Positions 9,936 through 19,775 of a stretch of DNA of 64,000 nt are shown here, one piece after another. Positions within the stretch are counted from its first letter, which is position 1, and the number at the start of each line of letters is the position of its first letter. Source of the stretch: Pseudomonas triticicola. Lineage in GTDB: Bacteria; Pseudomonadota; Gammaproteobacteria; Pseudomonadales; Pseudomonadaceae. The notes under the pieces are model-generated. The model ran no database searches, was not told the origin of the DNA, and saw nothing but the letters and a program-made list of their open reading frames with translations. Location: positions 2,083,001 through 2,147,000 of the forward strand of contig NZ_JAHSTX010000001.1 of the NCBI RefSeq assembly GCF_019145375.1, read 5' to 3'. The translations under genes were made by a program, and so were the position numbers.

Positions 9936-10070
9936 TTATGGAATACCAGATACCACAAAACATTGCTTTGAACGCTTGGTCCGCTCTGGCTCAATGGCTT
10001 CGAAGGCCTTGCACAGCTTGGCCCGTATCTTGCTCCTCCAGTGCATATCGCGCTCAAGGTCTATGGCCAT
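9936..10070 (-). CDS. Possible 44-residue basic protein
   Basis: In the 524-base gap between xylH and the next gene, the minus strand has a short frame starting at 10070. It is preceded by GGAGG eight bases from the ATG, an excellent ribosome site. The product is rich in Lys, Arg and Glu (segments MAIDLERDMHW and KAFEAIEPERTKRSK) and looks like real protein rather than a shadow. No homologue is recognised. A second open stretch in another frame lies upstream on the same strand, so this could be the end of a decayed gene. The stop overlaps a GGTAT-CT-GGTAT direct repeat. Confidence 0.33.
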   Translation of the reverse strand: MAIDLERDMHWRSKIRAKLCKAFEAIEPERTKRSKQCFVVSGIP

Positions 10071-10384
10071 GCCTGCATCCTCCGCAAATTTCGGCGACGC
10101 TCACACCCGCTCTTCAAGCGCGGTGTGTGCGTTGCCGTGCGCAGCCATGGCGCGTTATCTCCGTCGATTTCGCTCTTCGTCCTCCATCGTGCTGCCGCAG
10201 CTGCCATCCTGCGTGAGCGCGAAGCAAAACGGTTTCTGGCAGATAGTCAGGTAACACCTCCCCACGAGAGTCTCTCTCGATCTCTCGCAGTTTCCGCCTT
10301 GGCGGATCGCTGCGCACCGTCATTACCGAGTTTCCTGGTGAGTCCCTCCGGCTCGCCCGACGCTCTGCATCCGGAACAAACCTG
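10071..10384. other. Intergenic region without a supported gene
   Basis: This is the rest of the gap before the amidohydrolase. All frames are short and lack ribosome sites. On the minus strand a segment reading MEDERSEIDGDN looks protein-like, but it shifts frame before reaching the small gene at 9936-10070. I see no terminator or repeat here. The promoter of the downstream pair must lie in this stretch. Confidence 0.4.
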
Positions 10385-11059
10385 ATGAACCAAAACACCG
10401 CCTTGCTTGTGATCGATATGCAAAAGGAAGATGGCTTCCCGCTCGAACGCTTCGATCAAGTGGTCGATAACGCCGCATCCCTGATCGATCGCGCTCGCCA
10501 GTTGCACATCCCGATTTTCTACACCCGCCATGTCAACGACGCTCCGGGCCGCGATCTGGCGCTGGGCGAACCGGTAGACGACCAAGGCAGGCCAACGACT
10601 TACCGCGCCGGCACATTTGCGATCGAGATCATTGACGCCCTGGCGCCTCGAGACGCTGACGTCGTCATCGATAAACGCCGCTACAGCGCCTTCCACGGCA
10701 CCCGTTTGGCTCAGATGCTCAACCGCCGAGGCATCAAACACCTGGTGGTCATCGGCGTGCTGACGGATGTGTGTGTCATGAGCAGTCTGTTCGACGCCTA
10801 TCAGCACGACTTCCAGGTCAGCCTTGTCGCTGACGCCTGTAGTGCGACTACAGAGGGAGCGCATTACTCGGCACTGTTCATCCTTTCCAACTGGCTGTAC
10901 GGGCTGGAGCTCTTTACCACCGAGCAGTTGTCGAGACGCTGGAACAACGAGCCGGCAACATCGCTTCGAACCGCCGAACCCGATCACCTCGCCTTCCAGC
11001 CAGATGAATTCCCACACGTCGTAGCGCGCTTTCAACGCCGCCTCGTCGACGCCTGCTGA
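10385..11059 (+). CDS. Isochorismatase-family cysteine amidohydrolase
   Basis: This 224-residue cytoplasmic enzyme has the isochorismatase fold with the catalytic triad visible: Asp11 in LLVIDMQKED, Lys97 in VVIDKRRYSAF and Cys130 in TDVCVMSS. Relatives include nicotinamidase, N-carbamoylsarcosine amidase and the pyrimidine-pathway ureidoacrylate amidohydrolase RutB. The next gene, 13 bases on, encodes an NCS1 nucleobase-type permease, so the pair probably imports and hydrolyses a nitrogenous ring compound or ureide. The exact substrate cannot be read from the sequence. Confidence 0.85.
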   Translation: MNQNTALLVIDMQKEDGFPLERFDQVVDNAASLIDRARQLHIPIFYTRHVNDAPGRDLALGEPVDDQGRPTTYRAGTFAIEIIDALAPRDADVVIDKRRYSAFHGTRLAQMLNRRGIKHLVVIGVLTDVCVMSSLFDAYQHDFQVSLVADACSATTEGAHYSALFILSNWLYGLELFTTEQLSRRWNNEPATSLRTAEPDHLAFQPDEFPHVVARFQRRLVDAC

Positions 11060-11072
11060 ACGGAGAACAGAC

Positions 11073-12434
11073 ATGAAAGTTGAAAAACGCAGCATCGACT
11101 TTATCCCAGAGAGCGAGCGTCACGGTCGGCCCCGTTCTCTGTTCTTCGTCTGGTTTGGTGCCAACGCCAACATCACCACGGTAGCGGCTGGAGTGTTGCC
11201 CATCAGCCTGGGACTCAATCTTTTCTGGAGTGCGCTATCGATCCTTATCGGTTCGCTGATTGGTGCAATCTTCATGGCTTCGCACTCCGCGCAGGGACCG
11301 AGACTGGGTATTCCGCAGATGATCCAGAGCCGGGCACAATTCGGGGTTTTCGGCGCTATCGTCCCGCTGCTGTTCGTCATGCTTATCTACTTGGGCTTTT
11401 TCGTCAGCAACACGCTGTTGGCTGCTCAGGCGGTGAGCGACCTGAGCCCGTTGAGCACCGCTGGCAACATCGCTCTGCTGGGCGCGGCATGCTTCCTGGT
11501 CGCGCTGTTCGGCTACCAACTGATTCATCGCGTGCAGAAGCTGCTTTCGCTGATTTCGATTGCGGTGTTCGGCATCGCCACCCTGCTCGCCCTCGCGCTG
11601 CCGATAGAGGCCGGCCAATGGACCGCGCAGGGTTTCAATCTGGTCAGCTTCCTCGCCTCCGTCAGCATCGCGGTCACTTGGCAACTGTCCTACGCACCTT
11701 ACGTGGCGGATTACTCTCGCTATTTGCCGAGCGCCACATCCACCCGCCAAGTGTTTTGGTACAGCTATGCCGGTACCGTGATCGGCGGAAGCTGGATGAT
11801 GTTGTTAGGCGCCGTACTGGCCAAGGGCATGGTGGGGTTCTCCGATAATGTCGGGCTGCATCTGATAGGCCTGCTCGGAGGAGGCACCCTGCTGATGGTG
11901 GCATTCGTGCTTTACGGCCAGATCGCCATCAACGTGTTCAACCTGTATGGCGCTTTCATGTCGACGGTCACGATGATCGAGCCTTTCTCTGCGCTCAAAA
12001 TCACCCCGTCTGTACGTGCGGGATTCCTGCTGATCATCTGCACGACCGCTACCGGTTTATGCACTCTGGCGCAGGACGACTTTCTGCAGTTCTTCCTGAA
12101 TTTCATTTTTTTCATGAGCTACTTTCTGATCCCCTGGACGGCGATCAATCTTGTCGACTATTACGCGCTGCGCAAAGGCGTTTACCGGATTGCCGACATC
12201 TTCGATCCGGCAGGCATCTACGGTCGGGTGAACTGGACAGCAATCGCAGTATTCCTTTGCACCATTGCTCTGGAGATTCCGTTCATGAATACCTCCATGT
12301 ACGTCGGGCCTGTTGCCACCAGCCTGCAAGGCGTAGACCTGGCGTGGGCCGTTGGCTTGCTGTTCCCTGCGTACGCTTATTACGCCCTCATGCGCCGGCG
12401 CGGTTCGCTGTTGATCAAGGCATCGCAAGTTTGA
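11073..12434 (+). CDS. NCS1-family permease (cytosine/purine/allantoin type)
   Basis: This 453-residue membrane protein has about 12 hydrophobic segments and NCS1 features: an N-terminal FFVWFGANANITTVAAGVL and the helix-2 region LSILIGSLIGAIFMASHSAQGPRL cut by GIPQMIQSRAQFG. NCS1 proteins import cytosine, purines, hydantoins or allantoin with Na+ or H+. It follows the amidohydrolase by 13 bases and is presumably co-transcribed. An intrinsic-type hairpin follows. Confidence 0.9.
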   Translation: MKVEKRSIDFIPESERHGRPRSLFFVWFGANANITTVAAGVLPISLGLNLFWSALSILIGSLIGAIFMASHSAQGPRLGIPQMIQSRAQFGVFGAIVPLLFVMLIYLGFFVSNTLLAAQAVSDLSPLSTAGNIALLGAACFLVALFGYQLIHRVQKLLSLISIAVFGIATLLALALPIEAGQWTAQGFNLVSFLASVSIAVTWQLSYAPYVADYSRYLPSATSTRQVFWYSYAGTVIGGSWMMLLGAVLAKGMVGFSDNVGLHLIGLLGGGTLLMVAFVLYGQIAINVFNLYGAFMSTVTMIEPFSALKITPSVRAGFLLIICTTATGLCTLAQDDFLQFFLNFIFFMSYFLIPWTAINLVDYYALRKGVYRIADIFDPAGIYGRVNWTAIAVFLCTIALEIPFMNTSMYVGPVATSLQGVDLAWAVGLLFPAYAYYALMRRRGSLLIKASQV

Positions 12435-12480
12435 TGCTCGCAGGCTAAGAGCGTTTGTGCTCTTTTATCAGAACAGTACT

Positions 12481-12502
12481 GAGGCCCGTATTCACGGGCC
12501 TC
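12481..12502 (+). terminator. Hairpin terminator after the NCS1 permease
   Basis: GAGGCCCGT and ACGGGCCTC form a perfect 9-bp stem with an ATTC loop, followed by TTACTT. It lies 46 bases after the permease stop. Confidence 0.75.
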
Positions 12503-12706
12503 TTACTTCCTGTGCAAGTTTGTGTAACATCCGGGCAACTGGACGATTCGATTTATACGTAAGTCAAAAAAATTACTGGCAGTGATTTATTGTCAGGGAC
12601 ATGATCAACGGCCCAACCCAACTCTCTGCAGTTGTACAAGCGCAGCGGTAATCGTTGAGCCTTGCTGAATTTCATCAGCCGCCTCGTCTGCGAGCTGAAG
12701 CGAACA
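12503..12706. other. Gap with no supported gene
   Basis: This stretch after the terminator is relatively AT-rich. The only longer frame, on the minus strand, has no ribosome site and unconvincing composition. A hairpin ATCAGCG-TTT-CGCTGAT at about 12706-12722 overlaps the end of the next minus-strand gene and may terminate it. Confidence 0.4.
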
Positions 12707-12925
12707 TCAGCGTTTCGCTGATGGCTTGAACTGACGATCAATGTCCAACATCTTCGCGGCACACAAGGCCAGGCGCTGACTGATCACCCGCTCCTGCTCG
12801 TTTTTGAGACATTTCTCACAAAGCCCGGCATGTCCGGCACTTGCCTTGTGACGCTCCGCTTGCGGCGAGGTTTTGTACAGCTTATTGCACTTTGTACAAG
12901 TGTGGCGCAGCTCGTCGTTTTCCAT
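12707..12925 (-). CDS. Small Cys/His-rich (zinc-ribbon-like) protein
   Basis: From the ATG at 12925 this is a 72-residue protein with CTKC near residue 9 and CEKC near residue 36, separated by a basic, His-containing stretch (ERHKASAGH). The CXXC...CXXC arrangement suggests a zinc ribbon that could bind nucleic acid or protein. A TTG at 12961 would add 12 residues; neither start has a strong ribosome site. It stands alone and I do not recognise a named family. Confidence 0.5.
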   Translation of the reverse strand: MENDELRHTCTKCNKLYKTSPQAERHKASAGHAGLCEKCLKNEQERVISQRLALCAAKMLDIDRQFKPSAKR

Positions 12926-13163
12926 GGAGGACTTGGCGATATGAGAATCCCGCGCCGCCAACCTGGGGCCTATCTGCCCGGCTCACCTTCAGCAGCGGGC
13001 ACTTGAAATTCAAACACCACTCATTGCCGGGTAATCCCCATACCGTTCACGGCCCTGACGGAACCACGTACTCAGTTCACTCGCCACTGTTTTGCGGCTT
13101 TCTGGTCAATTCCCCGGCAAATCAGAGATTTCTGCCTAGACTTGAACATGTCTCGGCACTTGA

Positions 13164-14213
<1,050 letters not shown>

Positions 14214-14220
14214 TCCCAAG

Positions 14221-14246
14221 GCAGGCGCCGCTGCGTCGGCGCCTGC
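14221..14246 (+). terminator. Strong hairpin between dctP and dctQ
   Basis: GCAGGCGCC and GGCGCCTGC form a perfect 9-bp GC-rich stem 7 bases after dctP. No U-tract follows, so it is more likely a 3'-end stabiliser or partial attenuator, which would give more binding protein than permease. Confidence 0.65.
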
Positions 14247-14275
14247 CCGTCTTCACTCGACGTGAGATGCCATCC

Positions 14276-14908
14276 ATGAAAGCGCTTCGGCGAATCTGGG
14301 AACACTTCGAGGAAGGCTTTATCGTCTTCCTTCTGGCGGCCATGACCCTCGTCACGTTTGTCTACGTGATCCTCAATAACTTCTACAGCCTGTTTTACTG
14401 GCTCGCCGATCATTGGCCGGCAGCGAGTGTCCCGCTGTTCGCCGTTGGCGATCAGATCATGGGCATGGCGCAGGCCATGACCTGGAGCACCGCCCTGACC
14501 AAAGCGCTGTTTGGCTGGCTGATTTTTTTCGGCCTGGCGTATGGCGTGCGCACCGCCGGGCACATCGGTGTCGACGCACTGGTCAAACTGGCGCGCAGAT
14601 CGGTACAGCGCTACATCGGCATTTTGGCCTGCCTGTGCTGTCTGGCCTACGCGGGGCTGCTCGCCGTCGCCAGCTTCGAATGGATCGAAACCTTGATGAA
14701 CGCCGGTATCGGTGCCGAGGATCTCGGCCATTTCGGCGTCATGCAGTGGCATATCGGGTTGATCGTGCCGCTGGGCTTCGCGCTGGTGTTAATCCGCTTC
14801 GCTGAAATTCTCCTGCGCATCCTGCTCAACCGTCAGACCGGCCTCGGCCTGGCCGATGAAGCGGCCGACGCGCTGAAACTTGCCGAACACGAGGAAGACA
14901 AGCCATGA
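14276..14908 (+). CDS. dctQ: TRAP transporter small permease, DctQ family
   Basis: This 210-residue protein has four hydrophobic segments, as in DctQ subunits, and pairs with DctM in the inner membrane. The start at 14276 is preferred over the ATG at 14267 because the GTGAG ribosome site would touch the earlier codon. The last bases overlap the dctM start (ATGA), indicating translational coupling. Confidence 0.88.
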   Translation: MKALRRIWEHFEEGFIVFLLAAMTLVTFVYVILNNFYSLFYWLADHWPAASVPLFAVGDQIMGMAQAMTWSTALTKALFGWLIFFGLAYGVRTAGHIGVDALVKLARRSVQRYIGILACLCCLAYAGLLAVASFEWIETLMNAGIGAEDLGHFGVMQWHIGLIVPLGFALVLIRFAEILLRILLNRQTGLGLADEAADALKLAEHEEDKP

Positions 14909-16188
14909 CCATTGCCTTCCTGTTCGTGGCCCTGTTCGCCTTGATGTTCATCGGCGTGCCGATCGCCATTTCGCTAGGGCTGGCCGGCTCCCTGACGATC
15001 ATTTTCTTCAGTCCCGACTCGGTGCGCTCGCTGGCGATCAAACTGTTCGAGACCTCGGAACACTACACGCTGCTGGCCATTCCTTTCTTCCTGCTGGCCG
15101 GGGCCTTCATGACCACAGGTGGCGTCGCCCGCCGGCTGATCGACTTCGCCAACGCCTGTGTCGGGCACATTCGCGGCGGCCTGGCCATCGCGGCGGTGCT
15201 GGCCTGCATGCTGTTTGCCGCCCTCTCCGGTTCAAGTCCCGCCACGGTCGCTGCGGTGGGCTCGATTGCGATTGCCGGGATGGTCCGTTCCGGCTACCCG
15301 CAGGCGTTCGGCGCAGGGATCATCTGCAACGCCGGTACGCTGGGTATCCTTATCCCGCCGTCGATTGTGATGGTGGTTTACGCCGCCGCTACAGAAACCT
15401 CCGTGGGCAAGCTGTTCATGGCCGGCGTGGTGCCTGGCCTGCTGCTGGGCACGGCGTTGATGGTGGCGATCTACATCGTCGCGGTGAAGAAAAATCTCCC
15501 CGCCTTGCCGCGTGCGACGCTTCGCGAGTTTCTGAGTACGGCACGCCAGGCAATATGGGGCCTGTTGCTGATGGTGATCATCCTCGGCGGCATCTATTCG
15601 GGCATGTTCACCCCGACCGAAGCTGCCGCAGTGGCAGCCGTCTATTCGGCCTTCATCGCTTTGTTCGTCTACAAGGATCTGACCTTTCGCGAGACCCCCA
15701 AGGTTCTGCTCGACTCGGCCAAGCTGAGCATCATGCTGATGTTCATCATTGCCAACGCCATGCTGTTCGCCCACGTGCTGACCACCGAACAGTTACCTCA
15801 ACAAATCACCGCCTGGGTGATCGACGCCGGCCTGACGCCGGTGACGTTCCTGCTGGTGGTCAACATTGTGCTGCTGATTGCCGGCGCGTTCATGGAACCG
15901 TCAGCGATCATCCTGATCCTGGCGCCCATCCTTTTTCCTATCGCGATGAAACTGGGCATCGATCCGATTCACCTCGGCATCATCATGGTGGTCAACCTTG
16001 AGATCGGCCTGATCACGCCACCGGTGGGCCTGAACCTGTTCGTGACCTCGGCGGTGACCGGCATGTCCTTGCCCGCCACAGTCAAAGCCGCGATGCCGTG
16101 GTTGTCGATTTTGCTGTTGTTCCTGATCCTGATTACTTACGTGCCATGGATCTCACTGGTGCTGCCGAACTGGCTGGGGATGAACTGA
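14905..16188 (+). CDS. dctM: TRAP transporter large permease, DctM family
   Basis: This 427-residue protein has about 12 transmembrane segments and the DctM signatures: LLAIPFFLLAGAFMTTGG, FAALSGSSPATVAAVGSI and the C-terminal LEIGLITPPVGLNLFV. It is the Na+-coupled transport channel of the DctPQM system. It overlaps dctQ by four bases and is the last gene of that operon. Confidence 0.95.
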   Translation: MTIAFLFVALFALMFIGVPIAISLGLAGSLTIIFFSPDSVRSLAIKLFETSEHYTLLAIPFFLLAGAFMTTGGVARRLIDFANACVGHIRGGLAIAAVLACMLFAALSGSSPATVAAVGSIAIAGMVRSGYPQAFGAGIICNAGTLGILIPPSIVMVVYAAATETSVGKLFMAGVVPGLLLGTALMVAIYIVAVKKNLPALPRATLREFLSTARQAIWGLLLMVIILGGIYSGMFTPTEAAAVAAVYSAFIALFVYKDLTFRETPKVLLDSAKLSIMLMFIIANAMLFAHVLTTEQLPQQITAWVIDAGLTPVTFLLVVNIVLLIAGAFMEPSAIILILAPILFPIAMKLGIDPIHLGIIMVVNLEIGLITPPVGLNLFVTSAVTGMSLPATVKAAMPWLSILLLFLILITYVPWISLVLPNWLGMN

Positions 16189-16271
16189 CGTCGTGACGAT
16201 CACGTTCAGCCGGGACCGGCTAGAGTGCAATCACTCTGCTTAAAACCATAACAAGACGGAGAAGTGCCCCC

Positions 16272-17222
16272 ATGCGAGTCAAAACACGCTTTGCCCTGCT
16301 GGCCGCCGCCACGCTGACCCTTAGCAGTGCTGCGCAGGCCGCGCCCGTGTTCATCAATATCCTCACCGGCGGAACCAGTGGGGTTTACTACCCGATCGGG
16401 GTCGGTCTGTCGCAAATCTACAGCGACGGTATTGCCGGCTCGAAGACATCGGTGCAGGCCACCAAAGCGTCGGTAGAAAACCTCAACCTGCTACAGGCCG
16501 GTCGCGGCGAATTGGCCCTGGCTTTGGGCGACTCCGTGGCCGACGCCAAAAACGGCGTGGAGGACGCCGGTTTCAAAGCACCACTGACCAAATTGCGCGC
16601 CTTGGGCGGCGCCTATCCCAATTACATTCAAATCGTCGCCAGCAAAGAGTCGGGGATCAAAACCCTCGCCGATCTCAAGGGCAAGACCATCTCGGTCGGC
16701 GCCCCTAAATCCGGCACCGAATTGAATGCGCGGGCGATATTCAAAGCGGCTGGCCTGACCTACGAGGACATGGGCAAAGTGCAATATCTGCCGTTTGCCG
16801 AATCGGTGGAATTGATCAAGAACCGGCAACTGGACGCCACCCTGCAATCGTCGGGACTGGGCATGGCCGCCATTCGCGACCTGTCGTCGGTAATGCCGCT
16901 GAACTACGTCGCCATTCCGAGCGAGGTGGTGACAAAAATCGGCAATCCGGCCTATCAGAGCGCAATGATCCCGGCCAACACCTACGACGGCCAGGCCGAA
17001 GCCGTGCCTACCGTGGCAATCACCAATATTCTGGTGACCCGCGCCGACCTGCCGGATGACGTCGTCTATGACATGACCCGCCTGCTATTCGACAACCTGG
17101 GGCGCTTGGGTAACTCCCATTCGGCGGCCAAGGACATCAAGCTGGAAGCGGCTGCGAAAAATCTGCCGATCGCGCTGCACCCCGGCGCCGAGCGCTACTA
17201 CAAGGAAAAAGGCGCTTTGTAA
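16272..17222 (+). CDS. TAXI-family TRAP transporter substrate-binding protein
   Basis: This 316-residue periplasmic protein has a signal peptide (cleavage after AAQAA, about residue 23) and the TAXI-family hallmark near the mature N-terminus, NILTGGTSGVYYPIG, with GRGELALALGDS further on. TAXI proteins serve TRAP systems with fused permeases; substrates known elsewhere are mostly carboxylates such as glutamate or 2-oxoglutarate. The permease follows 71 bases downstream. The substrate here is unknown. Confidence 0.92.
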   Translation: MRVKTRFALLAAATLTLSSAAQAAPVFINILTGGTSGVYYPIGVGLSQIYSDGIAGSKTSVQATKASVENLNLLQAGRGELALALGDSVADAKNGVEDAGFKAPLTKLRALGGAYPNYIQIVASKESGIKTLADLKGKTISVGAPKSGTELNARAIFKAAGLTYEDMGKVQYLPFAESVELIKNRQLDATLQSSGLGMAAIRDLSSVMPLNYVAIPSEVVTKIGNPAYQSAMIPANTYDGQAEAVPTVAITNILVTRADLPDDVVYDMTRLLFDNLGRLGNSHSAAKDIKLEAAAKNLPIALHPGAERYYKEKGAL

Positions 17223-17293
17223 GCGCTTGTGCGCAGTGGCGTGACGGCCGCTGTAGCGTCGATTCCTTTGCGTGGTCATGAGGAAGGCAGCCA

Positions 17294-19321
17294 ATGAGTG
17301 ACGAGCATCACGGTATTTCCGCGAACCCGCGAGACTGGCCGAAAACCCTGTTTTACGTAGCGTTGCTGTTCTCGATTTTCCAGATCGTCACCGCAGCCTT
17401 CTCTCCTCTCTCCAGCCAGGTGCTGCGTGCGGTGCACGTCGGTTTCCTGCTGTGGGTGGTGTTTCTCAGTTATCCCGCACGCGGCACAGACCGTCCGTGG
17501 CAACCGCTGGCGTGGCTGCTGAGCCTGGCCGCTATCGCTACCGCGCTGTACCAATGGGTGTTCGAGGCAGATCTGATCCAGCGCTCCGGTGACCTCACCT
17601 CGGCCGACCTGATGATCGGCATCGTATTGATTGCCCTGGTCTTCGAAGCTGCGCGACGGGTCATGGGCATCGCGCTGCCGGTGATTTGCGGGTTGTTCCT
17701 GGCGTACGGCCTGTTCGGGGAATACCTGCCCGGCGAACTGGCCCATCGCGGCTACGGTTTCGACCAGATCATCAATCAACTGTCGTTCGGCACCGAAGGG
17801 CTGTACGGCACGCCGACGTATGTGTCGGCGACCTACATTTTCCTGTTCATCCTGTTCGGCGCATTCCTCGAGCAGGCCGGCATGATCAAATTGTTTACCG
17901 ACTTCGCCATGGGCTTGTTCGGGCACAAGCTGGGAGGCCCGGCAAAAGTGGCCGTGGCCTCGTCGGCGCTGATGGGGACGATCACCGGCTCCGGGATCGC
18001 CAACGTCGTCACGACCGGGCAATTCACCATTCCGCTGATGAAGCGCTTTGGCTATCGCGCCGCGTTCGCCGGCGGCGTGGAAGCCACCTCCAGCATGGGC
18101 AGCCAGATCATGCCTCCGGTGATGGGCGCGGTCGCCTTCATCATGGCTGAAACCATCAATGTGCCCTTCGTCGAAATCGCCAAGGCGGCGCTGATACCCG
18201 CCCTGCTGTATTTCGGTTCGGTGTTCTGGATGGTCCATCTGGAAGCCAAGCGCTCCAACCTCAAGGGCCTGCCCAAAGACCAGTGCCCCAGCGCATGGGG
18301 CGCGGTGAAAACCAGTTGGTACTTGCTGATTCCTCTGCTGGTTCTGGTGTACCTGTTGTTTTCCGGGCGCACACCGCTGTTCTCCGGCATGGTCGGCCTG
18401 GCATTGACTGCCATCGTGATTCTCGGCTCGGCGATCATTTTCCGGGTGCACAGCTTTGGCCTGCGCTGCGCGTTCTGGATTGCCCTGGGCGTGCTCTGCA
18501 CAGGTTTTTTCCAGCTTGGCATCGCGGTGATTTTCGCGGTCATTGCCGTCCTGGTGCTGGTCTGCGCTTTCATCAAGGGCGGTCGCGAAACGCTGCTGAT
18601 CTGCCTGCACGCGCTGGTCGAGGGCGCCCGCCACGCGGTACCGGTGGGCATCGCCTGCGCACTGGTCGGCGTCATTATCGGCATCGTTTCACTCACTGGC
18701 GTCGCTTCGACGTTCGCTGGCTACATTCTCGCCATCGGCCGCGACAACCTGCTGCTGTCGCTGATCCTGACGATGATCACCTGCCTGGTACTGGGGATGG
18801 GCATTCCGACCATTCCCAACTACATCATCACCAGCTCGATCGCCGCGCCTGCCCTGCTGGAACTGGGCGTGCCACTGATCGTGTCGCACATGTTCGTGTT
18901 CTACTTCGGCATCCTCGCCGACCTGACCCCGCCGGTGGCCCTCGCCTGTTTTGCCGCCGCACCGATCGCCAAGGAAAGCGGCTTCAAGATCAGCTTGTGG
19001 GCCGTGCGCATTGCGCTGGCCGGTTTCGTCATCCCGTTCATGGCGGTCTACAACCCGGCGCTGATGCTGCAAGGCGATGATTTGGCGGCGAGCGCTTACA
19101 TGCTGGTGAAAACGGTTCTCGCGGTCGGTCTGTGGGGCATGGCGTCGACCGGTTTTCTGCAACAGAAAATGCTGATCTGGGAACGGGCGCTCAGTCTCGG
19201 CGCCGGCGCCCTGCTGATCGTGGCACTGCCGGTGACCGATGAAATCGGCTTCGCACTCGCGATTCTGGTCATCGTGCAACACCTCTGGCGCTCGCGGCGC
19301 GCCGCCGCGGCCAATGAATGA
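17294..19321 (+). CDS. TRAP transporter fused 4TM/12TM permease
   Basis: This 675-residue membrane protein is a natural DctQ-DctM fusion, with a short N-terminal membrane region and a long DctM-like part. DctM motifs are clear: VASSALMGTITGSGIANVVTTG, SMGSQIMPPVMGAVAFIMAE and GMGIPTIPNYIITSSIAAPAL. It is the partner of the TAXI binding protein upstream. Its end overlaps the DUF1850 gene by four bases. Confidence 0.94.
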   Translation: MSDEHHGISANPRDWPKTLFYVALLFSIFQIVTAAFSPLSSQVLRAVHVGFLLWVVFLSYPARGTDRPWQPLAWLLSLAAIATALYQWVFEADLIQRSGDLTSADLMIGIVLIALVFEAARRVMGIALPVICGLFLAYGLFGEYLPGELAHRGYGFDQIINQLSFGTEGLYGTPTYVSATYIFLFILFGAFLEQAGMIKLFTDFAMGLFGHKLGGPAKVAVASSALMGTITGSGIANVVTTGQFTIPLMKRFGYRAAFAGGVEATSSMGSQIMPPVMGAVAFIMAETINVPFVEIAKAALIPALLYFGSVFWMVHLEAKRSNLKGLPKDQCPSAWGAVKTSWYLLIPLLVLVYLLFSGRTPLFSGMVGLALTAIVILGSAIIFRVHSFGLRCAFWIALGVLCTGFFQLGIAVIFAVIAVLVLVCAFIKGGRETLLICLHALVEGARHAVPVGIACALVGVIIGIVSLTGVASTFAGYILAIGRDNLLLSLILTMITCLVLGMGIPTIPNYIITSSIAAPALLELGVPLIVSHMFVFYFGILADLTPPVALACFAAAPIAKESGFKISLWAVRIALAGFVIPFMAVYNPALMLQGDDLAASAYMLVKTVLAVGLWGMASTGFLQQKMLIWERALSLGAGALLIVALPVTDEIGFALAILVIVQHLWRSRRAAAANE

Positions 19322-19728
19322 TCGGTTTGTGCCTGGGTCTGGCCGGCAGCATTTGGGCACAATTGCCGGTAGCGAACTTCACGCTGGCATGGAACCACAG
19401 CATCGAAAAGATCCGTTGGGAGGAAGACTACCGCGTCACGGCCCAAGGGCTGGTTCTAGAGCAGGCCAGGGTTCGCGGCAACGGCGCTGGCATGGAGATA
19501 CCCGACGACGCCCGGCTGGAAAACGGCAGTTGGCATTACCGACGCCACTTGCCGCCGCTGCAACCACTGCAATTGGGCAGAACCCCGCAGGCCGGCGATT
19601 ACCAGTTATGCATGGACGGCAAGTGCGAATTGGTCAGCCGATGGGTTGGGCCGGCTAGTATCAGCCAGCCGTTTTTGCAGTTGTGGAGTTGCGAAATGAC
19701 TTCGCTATCGCCGTCGCATGATGGTTAG
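19318..19728 (+). CDS. DUF1850-family protein
   Basis: This 136-residue protein has a hydrophobic N-terminus (IGLCLGLAGSIWAQLP) that suggests export, then the DUF1850 pattern: FTLAWNHSIEKIRWEEDYRV, a GNGAGMEIPDDA segment and a late Cys pair. DUF1850 genes recur next to TAXI-type fused permeases, so it is probably an accessory of the transporter, role unknown. It overlaps the permease gene by ATGA. Confidence 0.85.
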   Translation: MIGLCLGLAGSIWAQLPVANFTLAWNHSIEKIRWEEDYRVTAQGLVLEQARVRGNGAGMEIPDDARLENGSWHYRRHLPPLQPLQLGRTPQAGDYQLCMDGKCELVSRWVGPASISQPFLQLWSCEMTSLSPSHDG

Positions 19729-19737
19729 CCAGGAAAC

Positions 19738-19766
19738 CGTGGCGAGCTGTCGCCAACATCGCCACG
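19738..19766. terminator. Hairpin between convergent DUF1850 and dctA genes
   Basis: CGTGGCGA (19738-19745) and TCGCCACG (19759-19766) form an 8-bp stem with a 13-base loop in the 47-base gap between two convergent genes. It lacks a T-tract and may be a weak bidirectional terminator. Confidence 0.4.
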
Positions 19767-19775
19767 TTGCGCGGA

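Noticed and set aside
12553..12762. 69-codon minus-strand frame overlapping the zinc-ribbon-like gene
   Set aside because: It has no ribosome site and overlaps the better-supported small gene in another frame.
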